NCBI RefSeq assembly: GCF_006439355.1
Contig: NZ_VFTG01000004.1
Coordinates: 310,001 to 374,000, forward strand
Reading direction: 5' to 3'
DNA length: 64,000 bases
DNA from: Mesorhizobium sp. B4-1-3
Lineage (GTDB): Bacteria > Pseudomonadota > Alphaproteobacteria > Rhizobiales > Rhizobiaceae
Shown here piece by piece: positions 46,094-55,679 of this stretch (within the stretch, counting starts at the first letter, position 1; each line of letters starts with the position of its first letter). Under the pieces are notes generated by a model that saw only the letters and a list, made by a program, of their open reading frames with translations, did not search any database and was not told the origin of the DNA. The position numbers and the translations under genes are program-made.

Positions 46094-47116
46094 ATGAAGA
46101 CACGGCATTTCGACCGCATCGGCAATGGCGGCATCACCTTCACGGAGCTCGGCTTCGGCACCGCGCCGCTCGGCAATCTCTACCGCGCCATCTCCGACGA
46201 GGATGCCACTGCCACCCTGGAAGCGGCATGGGCGACCGGGTGCCGCTACTTCGATACGGCACCGCTTTACGGCCTCGGCCTGTCGGAAACCCGCCTCAAC
46301 CCCTTCCTGCGCGGCAGGAAGCGCGACGACTATGTGCTGTCGAGCAAGGTCGGCCGCATCATGCGCGTCGCGCCGCCGGACCAGCGCACTGGCATCGGCA
46401 AGTTCTTCGAGACGCCGTCGCGCCGGGAAGTCTACGACTACTCCTATGACGGCGTCATGCGCTCCTTCGAGGCCTCGCTGGAGCGTCTTGGCGTCGACCG
46501 CATCGACATCCTCTTCGTCCACGATGTCGACATCTTCACCCATGGCAGCAAGGAAGCCTCCGACGCCCGTATCGCGGAGTTCATGTCGTCCGGCTATTAT
46601 GGACTGCTTGCGCTGCGCGACCAGGGCGTCATCAAGGCCTTCGGCGGCGGCATCAACGAGTGGCAGGTCGCCCAGACGCTCGCCGAGCGCGGCGATTTCG
46701 ATCTGTTCCTGCTGGCCGGCCGCTACACGCTGCTCGAGCAGGAAGCGCTTCAATCCTTCCTGCCGCTCTGCCAGAAGCGGGGCATCGGCATCGTGCTGGG
46801 CGGCCCTTACAATTCCGGCGTGCTGGCGACCGGGCCGAAGCCCGGCGCCTTCTACAATTACAGCGAGGCGCCCAAGGAGATCCTCGACCGCGTGGCGCGC
46901 ATCGAAGCCGTCTGCAAGCGCCACAATGTGCGCCTGATCGAAGCGGCGCTGCAATTCCCGCTGCAGCACCTTTCGGTGATGTCGGTGATCCCCGGCGGCC
47001 AGCGGCCTGCCGAAGTCGAAAGCAACCGAGCGCTGCTCGACACCAGGATACCGGCTGCGCTTTGGGCGGATTTGAAACAGGAAGGCCTGATGCGCGCCGA
47101 CGCGCCCACGGCCTGA
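46094..47116 (+). CDS. Aldo/keto reductase (L-fucose/D-threo-aldose dehydrogenase-like)
   Basis: This 340-residue NAD(P)-dependent oxidoreductase has ELGFGTAPLGNLYRA, the catalytic tetrad residues in YFDTAPLYGLGLSE (Asp, Tyr), VLSSKVGR (Lys) and ILFVHDVD (His), and a C-terminal IPGGQRPAEVESN that binds cofactor. These features fit the AKR group of L-fucose, D-threo-aldose and pyridoxal 4-dehydrogenases. The FucU-like mutarotase in the same locus supports a free-sugar substrate. It is divergent from the SIS gene. Confidence 0.88.
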   Translation: MKTRHFDRIGNGGITFTELGFGTAPLGNLYRAISDEDATATLEAAWATGCRYFDTAPLYGLGLSETRLNPFLRGRKRDDYVLSSKVGRIMRVAPPDQRTGIGKFFETPSRREVYDYSYDGVMRSFEASLERLGVDRIDILFVHDVDIFTHGSKEASDARIAEFMSSGYYGLLALRDQGVIKAFGGGINEWQVAQTLAERGDFDLFLLAGRYTLLEQEALQSFLPLCQKRGIGIVLGGPYNSGVLATGPKPGAFYNYSEAPKEILDRVARIEAVCKRHNVRLIEAALQFPLQHLSVMSVIPGGQRPAEVESNRALLDTRIPAALWADLKQEGLMRADAPTA

Positions 47117-47150
47117 GCAATTCCAGGAAAAGTGTGGCTCCGATCGCCAC

Positions 47151-47186
47151 AAAAAAGAAAAGCCGGGCAAGCCCGGCTTTTCTGCA
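47151..47186. terminator. Bidirectional terminator between aldo/keto reductase and hupB
   Basis: GAAAAGCCGGGC (47157-47168) pairs with GCCCGGCTTTTC (47171-47182), flanked by an A run on the left and T run on the right. It can end transcription from both convergent genes. A family B fragment (GAGCAATTCCAGGAAAAGTG) lies just to its left. Confidence 0.9.
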
Positions 47187-47202
47187 CTTAAAGAAAAAGG
47201 TC

Positions 47203-47475
47203 TTAGTTGACCGCGTCCTTGAGGCCCTTGCCGGCCGAGAACTTCGGCACGGTGCGCGCCGGAATCTTCACTTCCGCGCCGGTCTGCGGGTTGCGGCCGG
47301 TCGAAGCAGCGCGTTTTGACACGGTGAAATTTCCGAAGCCGACAAGCCGGACATCGCCGCCCTTCTTCAGTTCGCCTGTGATCACGGAGAACACCGCATC
47401 GACGGCAGACTGCGCATCAGCCTTCGAAATGCTTGCGGCATCGGCGACAGCGGACACCAGTTCGTTCTTGTTCAT
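47203..47475 (-). CDS. hupB: DNA-binding protein HU
   Basis: This 90-residue nucleoid protein bends and compacts DNA as a dimer. MNKNELVSAVADAASISKAD, then VRLVGFGNFTVSKRAASTGR with the arm RNPQTGAEVKIPA show the complete HU fold. GGAAGGGAA precedes the ATG. Its location downstream of lon is common in proteobacteria, though a lon terminator lies between. Confidence 0.97.
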   Translation of the reverse strand: MNKNELVSAVADAASISKADAQSAVDAVFSVITGELKKGGDVRLVGFGNFTVSKRAASTGRNPQTGAEVKIPARTVPKFSAGKGLKDAVN

Positions 47476-47608
47476 AAAAATTCCCTTCCATGAGAAAACC
47501 GGAACTACGACTCATCCGGCAGGAAACGGACTTTAGAAAGAAGCGCCCCGGAACCCAAGCCAAAAACCGCGGAATTCCGGGCTTTTTTGCATTTTTTGGT
47601 GGCTTTTT

Positions 47609-47640
47609 CACATGAAAAAGCCGGGCTCGAAGCCCGGCTC
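47609..47640 (-). terminator. Rho-independent terminator of lon
   Basis: AGCCGGGCT (47619-47627) and AGCCCGGCT (47631-47639) form a 9-bp stem with a CGA loop. On the minus strand it is followed by TTTTT. It lies 33 bases beyond the lon stop. Confidence 0.9.
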
Positions 47641-47672
47641 TCTCTCTTTGTGCACTGCAACTTTAACTTTTG

Positions 47673-50084
47673 TCAGTGTGCCAGCGACTTTCCGGCATCG
47701 TCGCCGGTGTCGACCGGAGCCGGCGCATTGACCGGCTCGACCCACTCGATCGGCTCCGGCATCCGGGTGAGCGCGTGCGCGAGCACCTCGCCGACCCGCG
47801 AGACCGGAACGATCTCCATACCGTTCTTCACGTTGTCCGGAATGTCCGCCAAATCCTTGACGTTCTCTTCCGGGATCAGGACCTTCTTGATGCCGCCGCG
47901 CAGTGCCGCGAGCAGCTTCTCCTTCAGGCCGCCGATCGGCAGGATGCGGCCGCGCAGCGTGATCTCGCCGGTCATCGCCACATCGGCCCGAACCGGGATA
48001 CCCGTCAGCACCGACACGATAGCCGTGGCCATCGCGGCACCCGCGGACGGGCCATCTTTCGGGGTCGCGCCTTCCGGCAAGTGGACGTGGATGTCACGCT
48101 TGTCGAACAGCGGCGGCTCGATGCCGAAATCGATCGCCCGAGAGCGGACGTAAGAAGCCGCCGCCGAGATCGATTCCTTCATCACGTCGCGCAGATTGCC
48201 GGTCACCGTCATGCGGCCCTTGCCGGGCATCATGACGCCTTCGATCGTCAGCAGCTCGCCGCCGACTTCCGTCCAGGCAAGACCCGTGACCACGCCAACC
48301 TGATCGTCGGCCTCGACCTGGCCGAAGCGGAAGCGCGGAACGCCGAGATAATCGGCGAGGTTGTCCGCCGTGATCTTCACCGTCTTCTTCTTCGTCCGCA
48401 GGATCTCGGTCACCGCCTTGCGCCCGAGCTTCATCAGCTCACGCTCCAGGCTGCGCACGCCGGCTTCCCGCGTGTAGGTCTGGATGATACCGCGGATCGC
48501 GTCCTCGCCGACCGAGAACTCGTTCGGCTGGAGCGCATGGTCGCGGATCACCTTGGGCATCAGGTGACGCTTGGCGATCTCGATCTTCTCGTCCTCGGTA
48601 TAACCGGCGATGCGGATGATCTCCATGCGGTCCATCAGGGGCGCAGGGATATTCAGCGTGTTCGCCGTCGTCACGAACATCACGCTCGACAGGTCGTATT
48701 CGACCTCGAGGTAATGGTCCATGAACGTCGAGTTCTGCTCCGGATCGAGCACCTCGAGCAAAGCCGAAGACGGATCGCCGCGGAAGTCCTGGCCCATCTT
48801 GTCGATCTCGTCGAGCAGGAAGAGCGGGTTGGACTTCTTGGCCTTCTTCATCGACTGGATGACCTTACCGGGCATCGAGCCGATATAGGTCCGCCGGTGG
48901 CCGCGGATCTCGGCCTCGTCACGCACGCCGCCGAGCGCCATGCGGATGAACTCGCGACCGGTCGCCTTGGCGATCGACTTGCCGAGCGAGGTCTTGCCGA
49001 CGCCGGGCGGGCCGACGAGGCACAGGATCGGCCCCTTGATCTTCTTCTGGCGGCTCTGCACGGCGAGGTACTCGACGATGCGCTCCTTGACCTTGTCGAG
49101 GCCGAAATGATCGGCGTCGAGCACGTCCTGCGCATAGTTGAGGTCCTGCTTGACCTTCGAGTTCTTGCCCCACGGGATCGACAGCAGCCAATCGAGATAG
49201 TTGCGCACCACCGTCGATTCAGCCGACATCGGCGACATCGAGCGCAGCTTCTTCAATTCGGCTTCCGCCTTCTCGCGGGCCTCCTTGGAGAGCTTGGTCT
49301 TCTTGATGCGCGCCTCGATCTCGGCGGCCTCGTCGCGGCCGTCCTCGCCCTCGCCGAGCTCCTTCTGGATCGCCTTCATCTGCTCGTTGAGGTAGTACTC
49401 GCGCTGCGTCTTCTCCATCTGGCGCTTGACACGCGAGCGGATGCGCTTTTCCACCTGGAGCACGGAGATCTCGGCTTCCATGAAGCCCATCGCCTTCTCC
49501 AGCCGCTCCTTGACGGAAAGCGTGGCGAGCATCTCCTGCTTCTCGGGGATCTTGATGGCCAGATGCGAGGCGACCGTGTCGGCGAGCTTGGAATAGTCGT
49601 CGATCTGGCTGGCGGCGCCCACCACTTCGGGCGAGATCTTCTTGTTCAGCTTGACGTAATTCTCGAAGTCGGTGACGACCGAGCGGGCAAGCGCCTCGAT
49701 CTCGACCTCCTCCTCTTCCGGCTCGGCGAGCGCCGTGGCGCGGGCCTCATGGAAGTCGGGACGATCGGTGAACGAGACGATCTTGGCGCGCGACGCGCCC
49801 TCGACCAGAACCTTCACGGTGCCGTCGGGCAGCTTCAAAAGCTGCAGCACGTTGGCGAGCGTGCCGATGTCGAAAATCGCATCGGGCTCAGGATCGTCGT
49901 CGGCTGCATTCATCTGTGTGGCGAGCAGGATCTGCTTTTCCTGACCCATCACCTCTTCCAGCGCCTTGATCGACTTTTCACGGCCCACGAAGAGCGGAAC
50001 GATCATATGCGGGAACACGACGATATCGCGCAGGGGGAGAACTGCGAAAACGCCGTCGCCGGAAGCCTTGGATATCTTGGCCAT
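47673..50084 (-). CDS. lon: ATP-dependent protease Lon
   Basis: This 803-residue cytosolic AAA+ serine protease degrades misfolded and regulatory proteins. It has the N-terminal LON domain ([20 protein letters not shown]), a coiled-coil, Walker [10 protein letters not shown] (about residue 355), Walker [10 protein letters not shown], and the protease domain with catalytic Ser in [11 protein letters not shown] (about residue 678) and Lys in [19 protein letters not shown] at 50084 is the likely start, 5 codons inside the open frame. It follows clpX and clpP on the same strand. Confidence 0.97.
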   Translation of the reverse strand: MAKISKASGDGVFAVLPLRDIVVFPHMIVPLFVGREKSIKALEEVMGQEKQILLATQMNAADDDPEPDAIFDIGTLANVLQLLKLPDGTVKVLVEGASRAKIVSFTDRPDFHEARATALAEPEEEEVEIEALARSVVTDFENYVKLNKKISPEVVGAASQIDDYSKLADTVASHLAIKIPEKQEMLATLSVKERLEKAMGFMEAEISVLQVEKRIRSRVKRQMEKTQREYYLNEQMKAIQKELGEGEDGRDEAAEIEARIKKTKLSKEAREKAEAELKKLRSMSPMSAESTVVRNYLDWLLSIPWGKNSKVKQDLNYAQDVLDADHFGLDKVKERIVEYLAVQSRQKKIKGPILCLVGPPGVGKTSLGKSIAKATGREFIRMALGGVRDEAEIRGHRRTYIGSMPGKVIQSMKKAKKSNPLFLLDEIDKMGQDFRGDPSSALLEVLDPEQNSTFMDHYLEVEYDLSSVMFVTTANTLNIPAPLMDRMEIIRIAGYTEDEKIEIAKRHLMPKVIRDHALQPNEFSVGEDAIRGIIQTYTREAGVRSLERELMKLGRKAVTEILRTKKKTVKITADNLADYLGVPRFRFGQVEADDQVGVVTGLAWTEVGGELLTIEGVMMPGKGRMTVTGNLRDVMKESISAAASYVRSRAIDFGIEPPLFDKRDIHVHLPEGATPKDGPSAGAAMATAIVSVLTGIPVRADVAMTGEITLRGRILPIGGLKEKLLAALRGGIKKVLIPEENVKDLADIPDNVKNGMEIVPVSRVGEVLAHALTRMPEPIEWVEPVNAPAPVDTGDDAGKSLAH

Positions 50085-50300
50085 TGTCCAACCTTTCATG
50101 TCGCGGCCGCTTATTTAGCCAACCGCGAATCTCATATTAACGACCGAGCGTCGTTCCGCCTACCACCGTTTGTGACGGGAATTTTACAGCACAGAATTCG
50201 GCGCCTCGGCCTTCTGCTGTTAGGTGGATGTGGCCGAGGCAAAGATCAAGGGTTAACACGGTAGCTCGCCTCGTTCCATTGCATGCCTTCCCGCCTCTCA

Positions 50301-50329
50301 CAGCAAAACGGCGCCACGCGGGCGCCGTT
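50301..50329 (-). terminator. Rho-independent terminator of clpX
   Basis: AACGGCGCC (50307-50315) pairs with GGCGCCGTT (50321-50329) around ACGCG, and TTTTG follows on the minus strand. It lies 30 bases past the clpX stop, so lon has its own promoter in the 50100-50300 region; I see no clear one there. Confidence 0.85.
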
Positions 50330-50358
50330 CCACGAAAATTGGCGAGTGCAGTGCCATT

Positions 50359-51633
50359 TCAGGCGCTGACATTGCCCTTCTTTTCCTTCTGCTCGGAGTA
50401 AATGTACAGCGGCCGGGCGTTGCCGGACACCACCTCTTCCGAAATCACCACCTCGCGCACGCCTTCCAGCGCCGGCAGCTCGAACATCGTGTCGAGCAGG
50501 ATTGCTTCCATGATGGAGCGCAGGCCGCGCGCGCCGGTCTTGCGCTCGATGGCGCGCTTGGCGATCGCGGACAGCGCGTTCTCGTGGAAGGTGAGGTCGA
50601 CATTCTCCATCTCGAACAGCCGCTGATACTGCTTGACCAGCGCGTTCTTCGGCTCGGTCAGGATCTGGATCAGCGCCGGCTCGTCGAGGTCTTCCAGCGT
50701 CGCCAAAACCGGCAGACGGCCGACAAATTCCGGGATCAGGCCGAATTTCAACAGATCTTCCGGCTCGACCTGGCGGAACAGGTCACCGGTGCGCCGATCC
50801 TCGGGCGAGGCCACGGTCGCGCCAAAGCCGATCGAGGTCTTGCGGCCGCGGTCCGAGATGATCTTGTCCAGGCCCGCGAAGGCGCCGCCGCAGATGAACA
50901 GGATATTGGCGGTATCGACCTGCAGGAATTCCTGCTGCGGATGCTTGCGGCCGCCCTGCGGCGGCACGGAAGCGACCGTGCCTTCCATGATCTTGAGCAG
51001 CGCCTGCTGCACGCCCTCGCCCGACACGTCGCGGGTGATCGAGGGATTGTCCGACTTGCGCGAAATCTTGTCGATTTCGTCGATATAGACGATGCCGCGC
51101 TGAGCGCGCTCGACATTGTAGTCGGCCGACTGCAGCAACTTCAGGATGATGTTCTCGACGTCCTCACCGACATAGCCGGCCTCGGTCAGCGTCGTGGCGT
51201 CGGCCATGGTGAACGGCACGTCGATGATGCGGGCAAGCGTCTGGGCGAGCAGCGTCTTGCCGCAGCCGGTCGGGCCGATCAAAAGGATGTTCGACTTCGC
51301 CAGCTCGACGTCGTTGTTCTTGCCGGCATGCGCCAGGCGCTTGTAGTGGTTGTGGACCGCCACCGACAGCACGCGCTTGGCGTAGGGCTGGCCGATGACA
51401 TAGTCGTCGAGGACCTTGAGTATCTCCTGCGGGGTCGGCACGCCTTCGCGCGACTTCACCATCGAGGTCTTGTTCTCCTCGCGGATGATGTCCATGCACA
51501 ATTCGACGCACTCGTCGCAGATGAAAACCGTCGGTCCGGCGATCAGCTTGCGGACCTCGTGCTGGCTCTTGCCGCAAAACGAGCAGTAAAGCGTGTTCTT
51601 TGAATCACCGCCGCCGTTGCTGACCTTGCTCAT
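50359..51633 (-). CDS. clpX: ClpXP protease ATP-binding subunit ClpX
   Basis: This 424-residue AAA+ unfoldase feeds substrates to ClpP. The N-terminal zinc-binding domain has Cys17, Cys20, Cys39 and Cys42 (YCSFCGK...[10 protein letters not shown]). Walker A GPTGCGKT is near residue 120, Walker [10 protein letters not shown], then the sensor and pore segments and [17 protein letters not shown] ~290-base gap separates it from clpP, so it may have its own promoter; the gap holds no ORF. Confidence 0.97.
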   Translation of the reverse strand: MSKVSNGGGDSKNTLYCSFCGKSQHEVRKLIAGPTVFICDECVELCMDIIREENKTSMVKSREGVPTPQEILKVLDDYVIGQPYAKRVLSVAVHNHYKRLAHAGKNNDVELAKSNILLIGPTGCGKTLLAQTLARIIDVPFTMADATTLTEAGYVGEDVENIILKLLQSADYNVERAQRGIVYIDEIDKISRKSDNPSITRDVSGEGVQQALLKIMEGTVASVPPQGGRKHPQQEFLQVDTANILFICGGAFAGLDKIISDRGRKTSIGFGATVASPEDRRTGDLFRQVEPEDLLKFGLIPEFVGRLPVLATLEDLDEPALIQILTEPKNALVKQYQRLFEMENVDLTFHENALSAIAKRAIERKTGARGLRSIMEAILLDTMFELPALEGVREVVISEEVVSGNARPLYIYSEQKEKKGNVSA

Positions 51634-51922
51634 TTTTCTGTCCTTTCACCGGCACCCGCCGCGCCTGGCTTCGAGTGACGTCTCACCAATCTATCGCGGG
51701 AATCCGCCGCCGCCAGTGTCCCCGGCTCACACAGCGCATTCCGTACGAAACACAATTCAGAAAACGCGACAATGATTCGCAGCAACCCCACACAAAGCTA
51801 AGCCGTCGAAAATCAACATAGCCTTAACGTAGGCAATCCCAACGCCTGAGGGAACAGCCAATTGTGGCCGAAATGCCGCAAGACGCGCCAAAACCGCGTT
51901 ATGCTGCCATTTGCCGTAAAAA

Positions 51923-52558
51923 TCAGGCTGAAGCTGTGACTGCCTCGGCGGCCTCGCGGCTCGATATCACCTTGTCGATCAGACCAAAGTCCCTGGCCTC
52001 ATCGGCGGTCATGAAGTGGTCGCGGTCGAGCGTCCTTTCGATCTCGTCATAGCTCTTGCCGGTGTGCTTGACATAGACCTCGTTCAGGCGGCGCTTCAGC
52101 TTGATGATGTCCTGCGCATGACGTTCGATGTCCGACGCCTGACCCTGGAAGCCGCCGGAAGGCTGGTGGACCATGATCCGGGCGTTCGGCGTGGCAAAAC
52201 GCATGTCCTTGTGGCCGGCGGTCAGAAGCAGCGAACCCATCGAGGCGGCCTGGCCGATGCAGAGCGTCGACACCGCCGGCCTGATGAACTGCATGGTGTC
52301 GTAGATCGCCATGCCCGAGGTGACGACGCCGCCCGGCGAATTAATATAGAGGTTGATTTCCTTCTTCGGGTTTTCCGCCTCGAGGAACAAAAGCTGTGCA
52401 CAAACCAGCGTCGCCATCCCGTCCTCGACCGGGCCGGTGATGAAGATGATGCGTTCCTTCAAGAGGCGCGAGAAAATGTCATAGGCACGCTCGCCGCGAT
52501 TGGTCTGCTCGACCACCATCGGAACGAGGTTCATGTAGGTTTCAACGGGGTTCTTCAT
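51923..52558 (-). CDS. clpP: ATP-dependent Clp protease proteolytic subunit ClpP
   Basis: This 211-residue serine peptidase forms the double-ring ClpP barrel. Catalytic Ser106 is in [11 protein letters not shown] and His131 in MVHQPSGG; the Asp is in the C-terminal [10 protein letters not shown] region. [20 protein letters not shown] is typical. A candidate heat-shock promoter lies about 85-110 bases upstream. Confidence 0.97.
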   Translation of the reverse strand: MKNPVETYMNLVPMVVEQTNRGERAYDIFSRLLKERIIFITGPVEDGMATLVCAQLLFLEAENPKKEINLYINSPGGVVTSGMAIYDTMQFIRPAVSTLCIGQAASMGSLLLTAGHKDMRFATPNARIMVHQPSGGFQGQASDIERHAQDIIKLKRRLNEVYVKHTGKSYDEIERTLDRDHFMTADEARDFGLIDKVISSREAAEAVTASA

Positions 52559-52640
52559 GGACTACCCTTGTTGGAGATGGATTCCGGCACCTTTGTATTA
52601 TCAGCAATCGCGCGGAATCGTTCTGGATCGGTTATGGTCT

Positions 52641-52670
52641 AAATAGGATGCCGGCTCACCCTAGCGCAAG
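52641..52670 (-). promoter_or_regulatory. Candidate RpoH (sigma-32) promoter of clpP
   Basis: On the minus strand CTTG (52670-52667) and CCTATTT (52647-52641) are 19 bases apart, near the alphaproteobacterial CTTG-N17/18-CYTATNT heat-shock form, with spacing one base long. It lies 83-112 bases ahead of clpP. Confidence 0.45.
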
Positions 52671-52745
52671 GCCGCCTCTCCTAGCCATCTGGTTAAGACG
52701 AGTAAAGCGTTGCGACGCCGGCGAAAGCCCGCGCGAATAGGCCTG

Positions 52746-52850
52746 ATGCATGTCGCCCAAAAGTGCGCAGCGGTTTGGGAGAACGACATGCATCAAAACA
52801 AAGACTTATAGCGCGTCGCCCGAATTCCTTTCAGCGCGAGGCGCTTTAAC
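52746..52850. repeat. Double-palindrome intergenic repeat, family A, copy 2
   Basis: It matches 5444-5549 almost base for base: ATGCATGTCG...CGACATGCAT then AGCGCGTCGCC...GCGCGAGGCGCTTT. It fills part of the 449-base gap between clpP and the gene at 53008. Confidence 0.85.
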
Positions 52851-53007
52851 AGACGGGCTCGGGCCGGTTGGCCGGACCAAGGCCATGGTAAGGTAGCAAT
52901 TCCTTAACCCAGCCGCTTAACGAAAAGCCTCGAAATCGCTGCCGGCTCCCGGACCTTCCGCTACAGTCCTGCGTTGTGAAGGCGTCCTTTTTCAACGGGG
53001 GAATGTC

Positions 53008-53595
53008 ATGATCCGCAAAAGCTCCGCATCGCTGGCGGCCGTCGCGATCCTTGCCAGCGTCTGTGAAACCGCCGCCGGCAGCCGTGCGCTCGAATGCTAT
53101 GAGCCGATCCATAGGCCGGCAATTTACGACACCGTCTACGAGGATGTGATGCTGAGCCCCGGCGGAAAGGTGGTCGATTACGACGCGCCGATCTACGGCA
53201 CCTATCAAAGCGTGGACCAGATCGCGGCGCCGCGCGTCACCTATGAAACCATCCCGGCGGTGACACGCACGGTCTACCACACGGTCAAGGTCGACGCCGG
53301 CGGCTATGCCTGGGAATGGCGCGTCATCCATGGCCGCAAGGTGCTGTGCAAGGTGTGGCGCAAGGCCCGCTATGCGCGTGTCGCCGAAACGGTCGTGATC
53401 CAGCCGGAGCGCGTGCGGCGCATCGCTCAGCCGGCCGAATACGAAGCGGTTGCCCACGAAGTGCTGGTGCGTCCGCAGCAAGTCCGCATCCGAGACATCC
53501 CGCCCTCATACGGGACGGTGGCGCGCCGGGTTGTGGTGCGGGAAGGTTCGACAAGCTGGCGGCGGGTGCATATTCCGCGGCATTGCCAGGATTAG
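53008..53595 (+). CDS. Secreted hypothetical protein with degenerate P-x-x-Y-x-T-V repeats
   Basis: This 195-residue protein begins with a signal peptide (MIRKSSASLAAVAILASVCE onward), with GGGGGAA ahead of the ATG. The mature part is built from about four degenerate units of the form P-x-x-Y-x-T-V-x(3)-V-x-V-x-P: for example RPAIYDTVYEDVMLSPGG, QPAEYEAVAHEVLVRPQQV and PPSYGTVARRVVVREG, with a central YAWEWRVIHGRKVLC. Such repeats suggest an extended beta-rich surface or envelope protein. I recognise no named family, and neighbours give no clue. Confidence 0.7.
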   Translation: MIRKSSASLAAVAILASVCETAAGSRALECYEPIHRPAIYDTVYEDVMLSPGGKVVDYDAPIYGTYQSVDQIAAPRVTYETIPAVTRTVYHTVKVDAGGYAWEWRVIHGRKVLCKVWRKARYARVAETVVIQPERVRRIAQPAEYEAVAHEVLVRPQQVRIRDIPPSYGTVARRVVVREGSTSWRRVHIPRHCQD

Positions 53596-53659
53596 GCGAT
53601 CTTCGCCTGGGCGGCCGGGTTGGCGGTTATGCGCACGCCCCGGCCGGAACCGAGCCTGA

Positions 53660-53863
53660 TTAGCCCAGGTCGATGTCGAGGATGGCCATCGAGAAATTGT
53701 AGTCGCCGTCGTCCTCGTCCTTGAAGACGATGCCGAGGAACTCGTCGCCGACATAGACTTCGGCCGAGTCTTCCTTGCGCGGGCGCGCCTTCACCTGCAG
53801 CTTGGGATTCTGAAAGACGCTTTTGAAATAAGCGTCGAGCTTTCTGATTTCGTCAGGCTTCAA
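53660..53863 (-). CDS. DUF3126 family protein
   Basis: This 67-residue acidic protein, MKPDEIRKLDAYFKSVFQNP then EVYVGDEFLGIVFKDEDDGD and NFSMAILDIDL, matches the DUF3126 family of alphaproteobacteria, function unknown. It begins with TTG at 53863, 7 bases after GGAG. It follows cysE on the same strand after a possible terminator. Confidence 0.88.
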   Translation of the reverse strand: MKPDEIRKLDAYFKSVFQNPKLQVKARPRKEDSAEVYVGDEFLGIVFKDEDDGDYNFSMAILDIDLG

Positions 53864-53964
53864 AAGTGTTCTCCGAAATGTCGGCCTTGTTCGTGGGAAC
53901 GCGCTTCTGACACGCCAACAATGGCCGTGTAAAGGCAAGCTGGCAGGATAACATGGGAGAACGG

Positions 53965-53998
53965 CCAAGCGAAACGGCGGCTCGTTGGGCGGCCGCCG
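53965..53998 (-). terminator. Possible terminator of cysE
   Basis: CGGCGGC and GCCGCCG pair around a 10-base loop 12 bases after the cysE stop, with TTTCGC following on the minus strand. The T run is short, so it is weak. Confidence 0.4.
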
Positions 53999-54009
53999 GC
54001 AACGGTCAG

Positions 54010-54858
54010 TCAGATATCGAAGCTCACGACGTGGTCCATGCTTTGCGACGGCAGGAGCTGGTCCATCTGCCGCGAAGGCTGGTCGCAGCCGGTCTCGCCG
54101 ACGACGCGCGCGGGCACGCCGGCAACCGTCTTGTTGTGCGGCACGGGCGACAGCACGACCGAGCCGGCCGCGATCTTGGAGCAATGGCCGATCTCGATAT
54201 TGCCGAGGATCTTGGCCCCGGCCCCGATCAGCACGCCGCGGCGGATCTTTGGGTGGCGGTCGCCATTGGCCTTGCCGGTGCCGCCCAAAGTCACGCCGTG
54301 AAGGATCGAGACATCATCCTCGATGACGGCCGTCTGGCCGACGACCAGGCCCGTGGCGTGATCGAGGAAGATGCCCTTGCCGATGCGGGCGGCCGGATTG
54401 ATGTCGGTCTGGAACACCGAGGACGAGCGGCTCTGCAGATAGAGCGCGAAATCCCTGCGGCCCTGGTTCCACAGCCAGTGCGCCAGCCGGTGCGTCTGAA
54501 TGGCGTGGAAACCTTTGAAATAGAGAACCGGCATGATGAAGCGGTCGCAGGCCGGATCGCGGTCGTAATAGGCCTGGATGTCGACGCGAACCGTCGAGCT
54601 CCACTCCGGATCGTCGTCCAGCATCGCCTTGAAGGTCTGGCGGATGAGATCGGAACCGATATCCTGATGCGCCAGGCGCTCGGCCAGCCGGTGGATCACC
54701 GCTTCCTCCAGGCTGTCCTGGTTGAGGATGGTCGAGTAGAGGAAAGCCGCGAGCAGCGGATCTCGGTTCACCGCCTCCATCGCCTCGTCACGGATCGACC
54801 GCCAGATCGGGTCGACCGGCTGCACCATGCTGGGGCGGGCAATCGTAACGCTGTTCAT
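54010..54858 (-). CDS. cysE: Serine O-acetyltransferase
   Basis: This 282-residue cytosolic enzyme makes O-acetylserine from serine and acetyl-CoA, the first step of cysteine synthesis. An N-terminal helical domain (PIWRSIRDEAMEAVNRDPLL) is followed by left-handed beta-helix hexapeptide repeats: RIGKGIFLDHATGLVVGQTA, VSILHGVTLGGTG and RRGVLIGAGAKILGNIEIG, with the catalytic His-Asp in this region. MNSVTIARPS at 54858 is the likely start. It has a longer C-terminal tail, usual in rhizobia. Confidence 0.95.
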   Translation of the reverse strand: MNSVTIARPSMVQPVDPIWRSIRDEAMEAVNRDPLLAAFLYSTILNQDSLEEAVIHRLAERLAHQDIGSDLIRQTFKAMLDDDPEWSSTVRVDIQAYYDRDPACDRFIMPVLYFKGFHAIQTHRLAHWLWNQGRRDFALYLQSRSSSVFQTDINPAARIGKGIFLDHATGLVVGQTAVIEDDVSILHGVTLGGTGKANGDRHPKIRRGVLIGAGAKILGNIEIGHCSKIAAGSVVLSPVPHNKTVAGVPARVVGETGCDQPSRQMDQLLPSQSMDHVVSFDI

Positions 54859-54979
54859 CGATGCTCTCCGGCCTTGCTTATTCTCCGGCGGCACATATAG
54901 GCCAGATCATAGCACGGTTGAACTCAATTTTCCTTAGTGCTTTGTCAAATGGACCTGGTTCATCCAAATTCAAGCGACG

Positions 54980-55585
54980 ATGGAAAACGAACCCTTGATC
55001 GACGAAGCGCTGAAAAGCGAGCTTACCATGCTCTATCAGGCAGCGGATCGCTACTATCACGGCTTGGCCCATATCGAAGCGATGCTGGCGCTGACAAGCG
55101 AATACCGGCACCTTCTCAATGATCCGCGGGCCGTCGAGGCGGCGATCTGGTTCCACGACGCCATCTATGATAGCCGCGCCAAGGACAATGAGGCAAAAAG
55201 CGCCGAACTGGCCGAGAAAAGGCTCGCCGGGCGCGTCGACCCTCATCGGCTCGCCCGCATTACAGCAATGATCAACGCCACCGCCACCCACCGGTTGCCG
55301 CGTTTCCGCGATGAGGGCGCGCTCAACGATGCTGCCCTTCTGCTCGACATGGATCTGGCGATCCTCGGCGCCAGGCCGGCGGTGTTCGATGCTTACGAGA
55401 AGGCGGTCCGGCTGGAATATGGCTGGGTGGCGGAGCCGATGTGGCGCGCCGGCCGCGCGGCCGTCCTGCAGAATTTCCTCGCCCGGCCGCATGTTTTCCA
55501 TACGACCGAATTCCGCGATCGGTTCGAGGCGCAGGCCAGAAAGAACCTGAGCCGATCGTTGGAAGCATTGCAAGGCCAGCCTTGA
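54980..55585 (+). CDS. Predicted HD-superfamily metal-dependent phosphohydrolase
   Basis: This 201-residue protein resembles COG4339. RYYHGLAHIEAMLAL and AAIWFHDAIYDSRAKDNE hold the H...HD metal site; LLLDMDLAILGARPAVFDAY supplies a later Asp. The substrate is unknown. It is divergent from cysE with ~120 bases between, and 94 bases ahead of the agmatinase-family gene. Confidence 0.85.
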   Translation: MENEPLIDEALKSELTMLYQAADRYYHGLAHIEAMLALTSEYRHLLNDPRAVEAAIWFHDAIYDSRAKDNEAKSAELAEKRLAGRVDPHRLARITAMINATATHRLPRFRDEGALNDAALLLDMDLAILGARPAVFDAYEKAVRLEYGWVAEPMWRAGRAAVLQNFLARPHVFHTTEFRDRFEAQARKNLSRSLEALQGQP

Positions 55586-55679
55586 TAGGCCCACAAGCCC
55601 GCTGGGCTTTGTCCCTATGCCTGAATTCCAGGGCCTGCGATCACTATCGACGATAAACCGCTCCGGGATGGCTGCCAGC

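Noticed and set aside
47670..50264. 864-codon plus-strand open frame across lon
   Set aside because: Exact antisense shadow of lon with His/Arg/Asp-rich composition; no domain seen.
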